The position numbers were made by a program, and so were the translations under genes. Of a stretch of DNA of 64,000 nt, positions 8,947 through 18,465 are shown one piece after another. The notes beneath the pieces were generated by a model, which had not been told where the DNA came from, made no database searches, and saw nothing but the letters and a program-made list of their open reading frames with translations. Source of the stretch: M3007 sp964550795 (GTDB lineage: Bacteria > Bacteroidota > Bacteroidia > Chitinophagales > Saprospiraceae); assembly GCA_964550795.1 (NCBI GenBank), contig CAZKBH010000005.1:80629-144628 (forward strand), in the 5' to 3' direction. Position 1 is the first letter of the stretch, and each line of letters begins with the position of its first letter.

Positions 8947-9600
8947 TTATTGAGCACGAGCCTTCAATTGCTCGTTCTCTAAAAAGTGCGTCCCACTCAA
9001 GTTTGAGTTAGCAGCCGAAATCAGCGCCTTCGCCACCTCAGCCGCCTGGATACCCCGATATTTTTTGGGTATTATGGGCGCCAACATCACGGCCAGCCAG
9101 ATGCCGATTTTCTCGCCCAGGCGAAATTCAGTCCGTTTGCCCAGCAAAAAGGAAGGCCGGGCGGATACAAAACATTCGAATCCAAGGCCTTCGATCTTCT
9201 TTTCCAGGTCGCCCTTTGTGCGCAGATAAAAATTAGAGGAATTTGCATCTGCTCCTATCGACGATACCAGCAAATACCGGCTTGCACCGTTTTGCCGCGC
9301 AATACGGCCAATTTCGTATGGATAAGTACAGTCGATGCGGTATTGAGCCTCCTTGGAGCCAGCCTTTCGAAGGGTGGTACCTAAGGCACAAAACAAATCA
9401 TCGCCCACAACTTTAGAAGGGTCTGGCTGATCAAAATCAATGGTTTCCTGAATAAGTTTCGGATGCTGGAGATCCAAGGGGCGCCGGCCCAGCGATATGA
9501 CCTGATCGTAATGCTCGCTTTCGAGCAACTGCTGCAGCAAATGGCTGCCTACAAGGCCAGAAGCGCCCAGCACGAGTGCTTTTTTTGATGTAGAAGGCAT
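8947..9600 (-). CDS. NAD(P)-binding Rossmann protein, NmrA/HTATIP2-like oxidoreductase
   Basis: A 217-residue short-chain-dehydrogenase-like protein. The N-terminal KALVLGASGLVGSHLLQQLL is the glycine-rich dinucleotide-binding loop; SLGRRPLDL follows the second strand, suggesting NADP preference; LLVSSIGADANSSNFYLRTKGDLE carries the Ser and Tyr-x-x-x-Lys-like positions of atypical SDRs, and ARPSFLLGKR follows. The ATG at 9600 directly precedes the Rossmann motif; an ORF extension of 29 residues lacks recognisable sequence. Substrate unknown. It is convergent with aacS, whose stop is 45 bases away. Confidence 0.75.
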   Translation of the reverse strand: MPSTSKKALVLGASGLVGSHLLQQLLESEHYDQVISLGRRPLDLQHPKLIQETIDFDQPDPSKVVGDDLFCALGTTLRKAGSKEAQYRIDCTYPYEIGRIARQNGASRYLLVSSIGADANSSNFYLRTKGDLEKKIEGLGFECFVSARPSFLLGKRTEFRLGEKIGIWLAVMLAPIIPKKYRGIQAAEVAKALISAANSNLSGTHFLENEQLKARAQ

Positions 9601-9699
9601 AAATATGTTTTTAGAAATCTGGTGATTAAGTACCGATGATTTCGTTCTGCCGTAGTGGCGTTGTGTAGAACCACCCCGTTTCGGCACAAAAATATAACA

Positions 9700-11106
9700 T
9701 TATCCTCCCATTTTTTCCAATAGCCATTCCCGCTCAGCTACCTGTTTTTCAGCAGCAAGATCAGCGATTAAAGATGCCTTGGCGATCGTATCCTTGGGCG
9801 ACAAGCGCAGGAGTCGCTGCATGAATTTTACAAAATTCAGGTTGAGTTCCTGGTGATAGCCCAGGTTTTTTTGGCGGTTCAGGTAGGCACCAAAGCTCTG
9901 CAAGAGTGACTCCAAAGCATCTTGCTCCCCCAATTCATAATAACTCCGCACCAGCATCCGGCGGGCGTGAAGGTTATTGAGCGGGTCTTCAAATTCCACC
10001 TGCTGAAGCAGCGGCATGGCCCGGGCATAATCGGCTTTTTGGAAAAAAAGAAAGGCGCGGTTGTAGCGATAGGCGTTGTCGCGTTCGCGGGGATGTAGCG
10101 CGTTGCGATACTGCTCAATAAACTGTTCGGTCCAGTCATGTTCGCCCAAAGCTGTTCCGATCCGGATGATATTTTTGAAGGTAAAACTGGATAAAAAACC
10201 ATTGTCTGTCAATAAGTTGCGTTCCAAAGCCGCCCGGTATACTTCAAAGGCTTCCCGGATATAGATTTGGTTTCCGGCGTTCATGCGTCGGATACAACCG
10301 TTGATGGCCATTAGGTAAAGGCCGCGCATCTCTTCTTGTTCAAAACGGCTTTCATGCTCCAGCAGCAGGTGCTTCAAGCGCGCCAAATGCGCATCTTCCT
10401 CTGGAAATTGAAGCATTCGATAGGCGTGGTAATAGACCGCTACCGCAGGTGCTTCAAGCATTGGCCCCTGCTCCACTACTCCTAAAATGGCATCCAGCAG
10501 CTGCATCTGATAGGTTTGGCCAGCCACGGCCTGGTGCATGAGCGCGGAACACGCATGACGCAGCATTTCGGACACATAAAAAATAGTCAGCTCATCCGGC
10601 AAGGGCTGGATATTCAGGCTGGAGGAGCGTTCGCGACGGGCCTTGTGTTCCAGTTTTTCCTGGTGCAATTGATACTGGTGAAAGTGGTGTTGGGCATCGC
10701 GAACCATGCGTCGTTCCCCCTGGCCCGCGGCCTTGTTCAGGGCCTTATCGAAGAGTTTATCCATACCCCGGTTGCGGAGTGCGCGCACGAGGGTTTGTTG
10801 TTGTTCGGATTTGTCGGATTGCCATTCTACCCAAGCCAGGTATTGGCGCAAAGTGTCCAGGGAATAGGACATGGCCAGGCGCAATCGGCTGTTGTCATAA
10901 ACTTCCGTGGGGAATGCGATGTCGAATAATTTTTCGGCAGCGAATGCTTTTGGGGCTGGTTTGCCCATTTGTATGGCCAAATATTCACACAAACGGGTTA
11001 CTTCCGGGCGGCGATTGAAGAGCGGGCAGCGCACGAAATGCAGGAAAGCGCTGGATTCTTTGGCAGAAATTTGCTGAAATGCACGAATGAGAAGAGAATT
11101 AGTCAT
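9700..11106 (-). CDS. Uncharacterised helical-repeat protein
   Basis: A 468-residue protein with no signal peptide or membrane segment. The sequence is almost wholly alpha-helical with TPR-like spacing (for example AFLFFQKADYARAMPLLQQV and MLVRSYYELGEQDALESLLQ). The N-terminal block LIRAFQQISAKESSAFLHFV resembles that of the 514-residue protein at 44767 (LHRLVRSLTSSERRYFRIFI), and both have a similar size and helix pattern, so the two are probably distant members of one Bacteroidota family. The ATG at 11106 is preferred over a GTG eight codons upstream. No function is assigned; a scaffold or protein-protein interaction role is the most that the fold suggests. Confidence 0.65.
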   Translation of the reverse strand: MTNSLLIRAFQQISAKESSAFLHFVRCPLFNRRPEVTRLCEYLAIQMGKPAPKAFAAEKLFDIAFPTEVYDNSRLRLAMSYSLDTLRQYLAWVEWQSDKSEQQQTLVRALRNRGMDKLFDKALNKAAGQGERRMVRDAQHHFHQYQLHQEKLEHKARRERSSSLNIQPLPDELTIFYVSEMLRHACSALMHQAVAGQTYQMQLLDAILGVVEQGPMLEAPAVAVYYHAYRMLQFPEEDAHLARLKHLLLEHESRFEQEEMRGLYLMAINGCIRRMNAGNQIYIREAFEVYRAALERNLLTDNGFLSSFTFKNIIRIGTALGEHDWTEQFIEQYRNALHPRERDNAYRYNRAFLFFQKADYARAMPLLQQVEFEDPLNNLHARRMLVRSYYELGEQDALESLLQSFGAYLNRQKNLGYHQELNLNFVKFMQRLLRLSPKDTIAKASLIADLAAEKQVAEREWLLEKMGG

Positions 11107-11288
11107 GATTATTGGGTGAGTCTGAGTCACGTTTTTGCATAAAAATTCTACAAATATCTATTTAATATCCTGTAAATCAATTTTTTAAGAAAAATTATTC
11201 TCTACATCGTTTGTTTTTTGTATTTGCTGAGAGAAGCACCGTTACGGACATTTGCAGCATGGATTTCACTATTAAATTCTTCTGACTT

Positions 11289-14200
11289 ATGAAAAGGTAT
11301 CTACTCGCTATAATCTTGTTGGGTTTAAATCTTGTGTTGCATGCTCAAAACGGGTATTGGGAAGAGGCGAAGGGGCCGTATGGGGGAGAGGGGCATCTTT
11401 TTTTAGCTTCAAATGGGAAACTCATTTACAGCTCTTTCGTCTCCGGAATGCGGACTTGTGTTTCATTTGACAATGGAGTCTCCTGGAATCAAATACCAAA
11501 CATTGTTATTGACTCCAGTGCCACGGGGAATTTTGCAATAACAGCGGGCAATGGTGGTAATTTTTATAAGACTCTACGATATTCTAACGGAGTAGGTCAT
11601 GTGTACCGATCTTCTGATAATGGCGAGACTTGGAATTATACCTTCTCGGCGGACAGCATACCTGATTTTGTAGAAACCCCAAACGGAATCTTGATTGGCA
11701 CAAACGGAAACAAATTGCTTCGTTCAGCAGATGGAGGACAAAATTGGAACGTTGTTTTTGAGGGGGATTCAATCAATTCTATCGGCCCACTTGAGGTCGG
11801 AAACGGCGGTAACACTTGGGCATACTTTGGACAGGATTCTTTACTTCGATCAAAGGATAGCGGGCAAACATGGTCGAAGCTTTTTGCTCCAATAACAGGC
11901 ACCGAAATACATGTTACCAATAATGGGACCATCATTATTTCTGGGACACAAGGCCTCTATCGCTCAAACAATAATGGAATTAGCTACCAAAAATTTATAA
12001 TAGATACTACGTCAGGTGCACAAAAAGGCACCTTTTGCACACTCTCTTCAGGCAGAGTCCTTTATTCAGGAGATAGTTATTCAGGGACAAAAAATCTTTT
12101 TTACTCTGATAATAATGGCACAACTTGGTCTTCTTTGGGCGCGCCGTCGCAGGTTGTTAGACTAGCAAATATCGAACTTTCAGACGGCACTATTTTCTGT
12201 AATAGAGTTAGAGGACTATATCGTTCTACTGACGGCGGACTAACTTGGGAATTTTCCTCAAAAGGTATTCGATCTTACATTTCAAAGTTGTTTTTTGCTT
12301 CCACTGATACCATTTATGCCGGGCAAGTTGGCAATATTCAGCGGACTTTTGATGGTGGAGAAAATTGGGAAAAAATTTCACACGACTCTTTTGAGAGGGG
12401 GATAGTTTATGGGCTTTATGACGATAAAAAGCTGATTTTTATGCTCAATGAGCGTCTTTATGTCTCCCCAGACGGAGGCAATACACAGCTTGACATTACC
12501 CCACCTGTTCAAATTAGTGGCCCTAACACCAATTATGGAAATTTTGATTTTATAGCAGCTGTAAACCCTGCTACTAAAACATTTTTTGCTTCAAATCCGC
12601 TAAAATCCTTTAGATCAACCAATGAGGGCCAGTCTTGGGAGGAAATCCCGGACATAACACGATTAAGAGACATTCAATTTCACTCCAATGGATCAATTTA
12701 TGCCCGGGGTGGAGACTCTGGTTGGTGGGGTGCAAACCTGTATAAATCCACTGATGATGGCTCCTCTTGGGAAATAGTGCTAGATTCCGTAACAAATATG
12801 TGTATTTCTAAGTCAGGAAGCGTATTTGCCTTCAAACAAAGGAGGCTTTTTAAATGGGATGAGATTTCCTCAACGTGGCTCGAAAAAAATACACATATGG
12901 CCTTTTGGCCAAACGTATCATCGTATATATTATCCAATAGTCAAGGCTTCTTATTTGTGTATGATGCGTCAAACGACCGTATTTTGATGAGTGTAAATGA
13001 GGGTGATACATGGCAATCGCAAACTCCTTTAAGTAGTGCTTTCAACTTAGAACAATTCCCGATCCCATTTTCCGCAGTTTGGGAAATCGGACCTGACGAA
13101 CACCTTTACTTAGTTACATCTGCCGGTATGTTCCGATCCTCCAAATCCACCCTCGAAGGTGCTTTTCTTCGAGGACAAATTCACCGAGACGAAGATGATG
13201 ACTGTCTAACCTACGAAACAAACTCTCCCCTCAAAAACTGGGGCGTCAAGGCAACAAACGAAGCGGATACCTATACCACCACCAATCAACATGGCGAATA
13301 CGTAATGCTCCTGGATACGGGCATATACAATGTCTCCGTTGCCCCGATAAATGGCATCTGGTGGGATGTGTGTGATAGCCTCAAAACTGTTGCCCTTGAG
13401 CAAATCGGCGAAAGTGACACCCTCAATTTCTCCGCCCTACCCCTCGCCAATTGCCCGCTCATCTCCGTCAACGTCGCCACTCCCCAACTCCGTCGTTGCT
13501 TTGACAATTCAGTCTATGTGGAATTTTGTAACCAAGGCACCGAAACTGCCGATTCCGCCTGGGTGGATGTTACACTCGATCCCTTCCTGACCTTGGTCAG
13601 CACCGCCCAGCCGCATGAAGTGCAGGCCAACGGAGCCATTCGTTTCTTCATTGGCGATGTGCCCAGCGGCGATTGTGGCCAATTTCAACTCACCGTTTAT
13701 GTAAACTGCGATTCCACCGTCCTCGGACAAACCCACTGCATCACCGCACGTGGATTCCCTGACACACTTTGCACCGTTTTACCCGCCTGGTCGGGCGCAA
13801 ACATCCGGGCCAGTGCGACCTGCCAGGATTCTATCCTACAATTTAAACTCGAAAACGACGGCACTGCGCCCTCCCAAACCCTGGAATACATCATCATCGA
13901 AGACGATGTGGTGCTTTTTTCAGGACAAAAAAACTACACCACAGGAGAGTCCATTACCATGGAATATCCGGCCAATGGCAGCACCTGGCGCATCGAATCG
14001 GCTCAGGAACCCGGCCACCCATTCTCCTTCCTGGCACTGGCTTTCGCGGAAGGTTGCGGAGGCTTTGGAAGTTTGGGTTTCATCAACCAATTCCCTGTGA
14101 ACGGCTCGTCGCCCTCCTGGCATCGAATGTGTGTAGAAAACATCGGCGCGTACGACCCCAACGACAAACAAGGCTTCCCCCTTGGAACAGGTTCAGAACA

Positions 14201-14858
14201 CAATATCCGCCCCGGCCAAACCATTGACTACTTAGTCCGTTTCCAAAACACAGGTACCGACACGGCATTTACGGTGGTTATCCGCGATACCCTTTCAGCA
14301 TTCCTGGACCCGCTCAGTATCCGCCCGGGAGCCAGCAGCCACGCTTACACCTGGAGTCTCAGCGGACAGGGCGTCATCAACTTCACGTTCAATAACATCA
14401 TGTTGCCCGATTCCAACGTAAATGAACCCGCTTCAAATGGCTTTGTACAATTCAGCATTACCCCGTACCTGGATGTTCCGCTGGGCAGCGTCATCGAAAA
14501 TGATGCGGCGATTTATTTCGATTTCAACGAGCCCATCATCACCAACACGACCTGGCATACCATTCAAAAAAGCCCGCTGACCAGCGCCCTTTGGTCTGAA
14601 CCCCAAAAAACCGCCCCCAGTTTGCTCGTCTGGCCCAATCCATTCAACGAGCGTATCAGTGTCCGACTAAATCAAAAAACAAGCGGCTCCCTGCTGCTCA
14701 AAATTTATGACAGCCGCGGAACTTTGGTCGCGCAAAAGGCCACCAACGGTCCGGAAATCGAATTGAATGCCCGACAACTCCCAGCTGGGTTGTATTGGGC
14801 GGAAGTCCGGGATGCGCAGGGGAGCTTGCTGGGGAATGGGAAATTGGTGAAGGAGTAG
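11289..14858 (+). CDS. Large secreted BNR/sortilin-like repeat protein with T9SS sorting domain
   Basis: A 1189-residue exported protein. After a signal peptide (MKRYLLAIILLGLNLVLHAQ) come many BNR-like propeller repeats (SSDNGETWN, SADGGQNWN, SKDSGQTWS, STDGGLTWE, STDDGSSWE) over about residues 25-620, then a short carboxypeptidase-regulatory-like beta domain (about 630-700), two DUF11/conserved-repeat-like beta domains (one holding RPGQTIDYLVRFQNTGTDTA, about 980-1085), and a C-terminal type A sorting domain (LLVWPNPFNERISVRLNQKT onward). Such proteins are cell-surface or released via T9SS; BNR repeats alone do not prove sialidase or any enzymatic activity. It is a single gene with its own upstream region and is followed by the large inverted repeat at 14880. 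Confidence 0.8.
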   Translation: MKRYLLAIILLGLNLVLHAQNGYWEEAKGPYGGEGHLFLASNGKLIYSSFVSGMRTCVSFDNGVSWNQIPNIVIDSSATGNFAITAGNGGNFYKTLRYSNGVGHVYRSSDNGETWNYTFSADSIPDFVETPNGILIGTNGNKLLRSADGGQNWNVVFEGDSINSIGPLEVGNGGNTWAYFGQDSLLRSKDSGQTWSKLFAPITGTEIHVTNNGTIIISGTQGLYRSNNNGISYQKFIIDTTSGAQKGTFCTLSSGRVLYSGDSYSGTKNLFYSDNNGTTWSSLGAPSQVVRLANIELSDGTIFCNRVRGLYRSTDGGLTWEFSSKGIRSYISKLFFASTDTIYAGQVGNIQRTFDGGENWEKISHDSFERGIVYGLYDDKKLIFMLNERLYVSPDGGNTQLDITPPVQISGPNTNYGNFDFIAAVNPATKTFFASNPLKSFRSTNEGQSWEEIPDITRLRDIQFHSNGSIYARGGDSGWWGANLYKSTDDGSSWEIVLDSVTNMCISKSGSVFAFKQRRLFKWDEISSTWLEKNTHMAFWPNVSSYILSNSQGFLFVYDASNDRILMSVNEGDTWQSQTPLSSAFNLEQFPIPFSAVWEIGPDEHLYLVTSAGMFRSSKSTLEGAFLRGQIHRDEDDDCLTYETNSPLKNWGVKATNEADTYTTTNQHGEYVMLLDTGIYNVSVAPINGIWWDVCDSLKTVALEQIGESDTLNFSALPLANCPLISVNVATPQLRRCFDNSVYVEFCNQGTETADSAWVDVTLDPFLTLVSTAQPHEVQANGAIRFFIGDVPSGDCGQFQLTVYVNCDSTVLGQTHCITARGFPDTLCTVLPAWSGANIRASATCQDSILQFKLENDGTAPSQTLEYIIIEDDVVLFSGQKNYTTGESITMEYPANGSTWRIESAQEPGHPFSFLALAFAEGCGGFGSLGFINQFPVNGSSPSWHRMCVENIGAYDPNDKQGFPLGTGSEHNIRPGQTIDYLVRFQNTGTDTAFTVVIRDTLSAFLDPLSIRPGASSHAYTWSLSGQGVINFTFNNIMLPDSNVNEPASNGFVQFSITPYLDVPLGSVIENDAAIYFDFNEPIITNTTWHTIQKSPLTSALWSEPQKTAPSLLVWPNPFNERISVRLNQKTSGSLLLKIYDSRGTLVAQKATNGPEIELNARQLPAGLYWAEVRDAQGSLLGNGKLVKE

Positions 14859-14879
14859 CGTAAGAATTTCTGAAATTGA

Positions 14880-15006
14880 GGTGCCTCATAAGTGGTGGTA
14901 TGGCCTTCAGGCCGTCGGGAGAAGGGGCGTTTACGCCCATTATTGCTGCGCCATAAATGGCGCACTTCCCGACGGCCTGAAGGCCATACCACCACTATGA
15001 GGCACC
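14880..15006. repeat. 127-bp inverted repeat with 40-41-bp arms
   Basis: Left arm 14880-14920 and right arm 14967-15006 are reverse complements except for one extra A in the left arm; both contain GGCCTTCAGGCC. The centre carries two further small hairpins (GGGCGTTTACGCCC and GCGCCATAAATGGCGC). It lies between the convergent ends of the BNR protein and the HMA gene, so it may also act as a bidirectional transcription stop, although no T-run follows. Confidence 0.9.
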
Positions 15007-15042
15007 CTCTGAAACCAAATCAAAATATCCAAGTAAGAACGA

Positions 15043-15402
15043 TTACTCCTTTACTGGACGCTCGTACTTGCAGCAGCCATGCAGGTCTTCGTACACGGCG
15101 TCCTCGGCGCGCACCTTGTCGGTATCGTGGCCCACTGCGGCTACGGCTTTGTGAATTTTGCCGGGTTTTACCTTGGTTGGGTCAAATTGGACGGTCAGAA
15201 ACAAGGTTTCCACATCCCATTCCGCCGACGTAACGCCTTCAATGGAGGCGGCCTTTTCGATGCGTTTTTCACACATACCGCAGTTGCCGTACACTTTGAA
15301 TTTGGTGGTCATGCCTGTTGTTGCTGCCGGGGCTGTTTGCGCACTGGTAGCAAGGGCGAAGCTGAAGAAGAATATGATGCTGAAAAAGAAATTGGATTTC
15401 AT
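15043..15402 (-). CDS. Exported heavy-metal-associated (HMA) domain protein
   Basis: A 119-residue protein with a signal peptide (MKSNFFFSIIFFFSFALATSAQ) and one HMA fold (about 33-100). The metal-binding loop reads GNCGMCEKRIEKAA, a variant with a Cys-x-x-Cys pair (CGMC) in place of the usual GMTCxxC. A further Cys pair (GCCKYE) sits at the C-terminus. The likely role is binding Cu(I) or a similar soft metal in the periplasm. It is the last gene of a three-gene minus-strand cluster with a TonB receptor and a Cys-rich exported protein; the gap to the receptor is only 33 bases. Confidence 0.8.
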   Translation of the reverse strand: MKSNFFFSIIFFFSFALATSAQTAPAATTGMTTKFKVYGNCGMCEKRIEKAASIEGVTSAEWDVETLFLTVQFDPTKVKPGKIHKAVAAVGHDTDKVRAEDAVYEDLHGCCKYERPVKE

Positions 15403-15435
15403 GTTTTTTTAATTTGAAAGTGAAAAATTAAGTTT

Positions 15436-17718
15436 TTACAAACCACTCGGCGACCAACGCACGCCCAAATACCCAACCTGCCGCATCATCGGCGCCCATA
15501 CCTGAGAACCGTTGAAAAAGGTTGAAGCCGGGTTGTCGGCATTGATAATGGCGTGGTGCTGTTGATAGCCTGTGATGTTTTCGCAGCCCGCGTAGAGTTC
15601 GAAATTTTGGCCAATCTTGCGGGTCACCTGCGCATTCAACAGCGCGAAGGTGGGTGTTGTGGGGGGGAAATCATGGGTCAATTCGTGGGGCAAAAACGAG
15701 TTATCGGGCAGCCGCTGCGGGCCGATGATTTGCACGTAGGTATTGAAGGTCCAAAGTTTGTTCGGCGTGGTGTAATCCACTGAAACCAGCCCGCGCTGCT
15801 GCGCCACGAGGGGCAGGGTTTTTAGTATGCCGTCGGCAAATTCGGCCCGCACATCGTTCCATTTGAACACAAATTTCACGTCAAGTCCAGGTAGCGGATT
15901 GTATTGAAGGTTCATCATTACGCTGTTACTGAACGATTTACCAGTAGAGTTGTAAAAATAAACCGAAAGATTTGAGTTGATGGGGGGCTGCTCCACATCT
16001 ACCAAAACCTGGCGCACAAAATCGGTCCGGTACACATCCACACTGAAGCTTGCATCCCGCGCCGCGATCTTGAAATTTTGGGTAAAATTCACCCCGTAAT
16101 TCCAGGCTTCCTCAGGACCAAGCAGCTCCGCGTTCCCGCCGTTGGGCGAAGCAAATACAAAGTTGCGATTGCTGGCGAGCAGGCTGATATTTTCCGCCAT
16201 GACATTCGGGGAACGGTATCCGCGCCCGGCGGACAAGCGGACAATGCTTTTTTCCGTGAAATTATACTTGGCACTCAAACGAGGCGTAGCCTGCCAACCG
16301 AAACGGCTGTTCCAGTCAATTCGTCCGCCCAGCACGACCACCAGATCCGGGAATTCAAAACGCGCATTGGGTCGGCTGAAGGTGTATTCTGCCATCACCC
16401 CGGGCACAAATTCCCGGCGATCGAGATTGCCTTCGTTCACACTTTCCTGAATGTCATCGTATTGAATCGAAGGCGCTACTTCAATGTGGTGATTGGTATT
16501 TTGGATAATCGTTTTGAACAAAGTTTGCCAATACAGCGATTTTTGGGTCGCGGCGTAGTCGTTTTGGCCAAATTGTGAACGCGTATTGTGCCAGGAAACA
16601 CCCAGAATATTGCCAAGCTCGAGGAATTGTTTGCCTAAAAACTGCTCCTTCCCGAATTTTCCCCAGGCTTCTACGCGGTCATTTTGCTGATCAATTTCAA
16701 AACGTGGGCCTGCATACCCCTCAATATCCCGGAATTGCCCGCTCTGCCGACGATCCGTAAGCGCCTGCACATTGAATTGAGCGCAACCTTCAGGACCATC
16801 GTATTTCCAGCGGTACATCCCGTTCAGTTGCTGACGATTGGGAGAATCCTTAAAATTATCGTCATTCATGTCCCAGTTGTTGTCCACAAAAGAGCCATGG
16901 AGCAGGAGTCCATTTGCAGACTTTTTGCCTTTATTATTTAAATGGACGTTTACTTCGCCGCGCCCTTCCGTACTACTGAAAAGGTTGACAAACAAGGGTT
17001 TATCCACATCTGGTTTCACAATTTCGGCATTCACCTGCCCGGAGATGCCTCCGTTGCCGTTTTTTACGGTGCTGGCTCCTTTGGCCAAATCAATGCCGCT
17101 CAACCAGGTTCCGGGAATGTATTCAAAGGCAAATGGAATGGCAATTCCCGTCATGGAAGGGCGGTTTTCCACCAAAAATTGGCTGTAAATGCCCCGCAGG
17201 CCGAGCATCTGGATTTCCTTCACGCCGGTCAGGGCATTGGGATAGGCCACGTCAATCACGCCGTTGGTCTGGAAACTCTCGGATAAATTACAGCAGGGTG
17301 CCTTACGGAGTTCTTTGCTGGTCACCTGCTCCAGATTCCGAACACCGATGGTTGAAATTCGGGTGTCAAAACCTTTGGCTTCGACCGTGACGGTTTGCAA
17401 TTGGGTGATGCCTTTTACTTCAATCCAAAGGTTGGTTTCTCCAGGCAAAACCTGCACTTCCGCCGTGTTATAGCCTACATAATTGACCTCCAGGGTGGCG
17501 GCCTCCGTTCGGGCGGGAAGTATGAATCGGCCTGCTGCATCGCTCACCGTGCCTTGTTTGGTATCTTGCCAAAAGATGCTGGCACCAATCAGGAGCTCTT
17601 CGTTTTCATCCGTAATAATGCCGTTAATCGTGGTTGGAGGGGTACTCGGGCGTTCCTCCTGGGCAAATACAGGCGTGTATGCTGCCAAAAAACCTAGGAT
17701 TACGAGGATATTTTTCAT
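15436..17718 (-). CDS. TonB-dependent receptor, probably for a metal or metal complex
   Basis: A 760-residue outer-membrane receptor. The start at 17718 gives a signal peptide (MKNILVILGFLAAYTPVFAQ). It is followed by a CarboxypepD_reg-like domain (about 30-110), a plug domain (about 120-235, with KAPCCNLSESFQTNGVIDVA and LSGIDLAKGASTVKNGNGGI), and a beta-barrel ending in the aromatic-rich GYLGVRWSPSGL. It lies between an HMA protein and a Cys-rich exported protein and there is no SusD partner, so uptake of copper or another metal complex is a better guess than glycan uptake. A 7-bp hairpin (17737-17756) sits in the leader just before the ATG. Confidence 0.85.
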   Translation of the reverse strand: MKNILVILGFLAAYTPVFAQEERPSTPPTTINGIITDENEELLIGASIFWQDTKQGTVSDAAGRFILPARTEAATLEVNYVGYNTAEVQVLPGETNLWIEVKGITQLQTVTVEAKGFDTRISTIGVRNLEQVTSKELRKAPCCNLSESFQTNGVIDVAYPNALTGVKEIQMLGLRGIYSQFLVENRPSMTGIAIPFAFEYIPGTWLSGIDLAKGASTVKNGNGGISGQVNAEIVKPDVDKPLFVNLFSSTEGRGEVNVHLNNKGKKSANGLLLHGSFVDNNWDMNDDNFKDSPNRQQLNGMYRWKYDGPEGCAQFNVQALTDRRQSGQFRDIEGYAGPRFEIDQQNDRVEAWGKFGKEQFLGKQFLELGNILGVSWHNTRSQFGQNDYAATQKSLYWQTLFKTIIQNTNHHIEVAPSIQYDDIQESVNEGNLDRREFVPGVMAEYTFSRPNARFEFPDLVVVLGGRIDWNSRFGWQATPRLSAKYNFTEKSIVRLSAGRGYRSPNVMAENISLLASNRNFVFASPNGGNAELLGPEEAWNYGVNFTQNFKIAARDASFSVDVYRTDFVRQVLVDVEQPPINSNLSVYFYNSTGKSFSNSVMMNLQYNPLPGLDVKFVFKWNDVRAEFADGILKTLPLVAQQRGLVSVDYTTPNKLWTFNTYVQIIGPQRLPDNSFLPHELTHDFPPTTPTFALLNAQVTRKIGQNFELYAGCENITGYQQHHAIINADNPASTFFNGSQVWAPMMRQVGYLGVRWSPSGL

Positions 17719-17736
17719 TGCTACATGTTGCTTGTA

Positions 17737-17756
17737 CGACGGGAATCTGCCCGTCG
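17737..17756. repeat. Small palindrome in the leader of the TonB receptor
   Basis: CGACGGG and CCCGTCG are separated by six bases and end 19 bases before the receptor ATG. It may be a REP-like dispersed palindrome or a leader hairpin; there is no T-run. Confidence 0.5.
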
Positions 17757-17856
17757 GGATGATGATTAGTCTCAAAAACGAGGAGTTCAGAGACAATTCA
17801 GTCGGTAAAGGCCATGGCCTAAACCCAACTCGGCACAAATGCCGTGCAACAAATTT

Positions 17857-18351
17857 CTAACAACGAAATACGCCCTGGCGGATACAAATCATACGTCCTG
17901 ACAAGGGCGGGGGCGGTCGTCCAAAACCTTGAAAACCAACGTTTTGAACAGGCGGCGTAACTTCTACAATGGAAGCGAACGCTGGAACGAAGCCCCAGGA
18001 TTTGGGGGCGTCCAATTTTTTAAACCCAATGTTTTCAACTTCAAATTCGGTTTTGAGTTGAAAAACTTTAGTGGTCTTTTTGGTGCAACCTTGCTTTTCG
18101 GAATCTGGTTTTTCGCAGCAGGATTTTTTTGTGGGAGCCGTTTTTTTGCAACAATTAGGGAGCTCATCCGGGTGGCATGGAGCCATCGGATCATTGATTT
18201 CCGCCTGACAGGCATCATCCGCTGTGAAAAGCGAAACCGTCGTTTCACCAATGCAATAACAATAAACCTGCTGGATGCTCACGCCAACGGAGGCACTTAG
18301 CAGTACCGCCATCCAGAGCCAAACGAACGATTTATTGATGTGGGAAACCAT
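17857..18351 (-). CDS. Cys-rich exported protein of the metal cluster
   Basis: A 164-residue protein with an N-terminal hydrophobic export signal (FVWLWMAVLLSASVGVSIQQ) followed by many Cys residues: YCYC, DDACQAE, APCHPDELPNCCKK, KKSCCEKPD and GCTKK. The second half is Cys-poor with a late CIRQGVFRC. No named domain is recognised. Short Cys-rich proteins of this shape occur next to TonB receptors in Bacteroidota, and here the gene precedes a receptor and an HMA protein on the same strand, so metal binding or signalling of metal status is a reasonable inference. The ATG at 18351 is chosen because the signal starts there; an ORF extension of 23 residues lacks support. Confidence 0.65.
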   Translation of the reverse strand: MVSHINKSFVWLWMAVLLSASVGVSIQQVYCYCIGETTVSLFTADDACQAEINDPMAPCHPDELPNCCKKTAPTKKSCCEKPDSEKQGCTKKTTKVFQLKTEFEVENIGFKKLDAPKSWGFVPAFASIVEVTPPVQNVGFQGFGRPPPPLSGRMICIRQGVFRC

Positions 18352-18465
18352 ATTTTTAAAAAGCACTGCAAATGTACGGGCAAATAGGCGGCACTGCAAT
18401 AGTAAGTTTGAATTTGCCATTTATTTACAACAGAAATACATTTAAAGAAAAGAGGCGCCGTCTGA

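Noticed and set aside
11289..14858. BNR protein considered as a sialidase
   Set aside because: The Asp-box-like repeats are present, but no catalytic Arg triad or FRIP motif was recognised; kept as a repeat protein.
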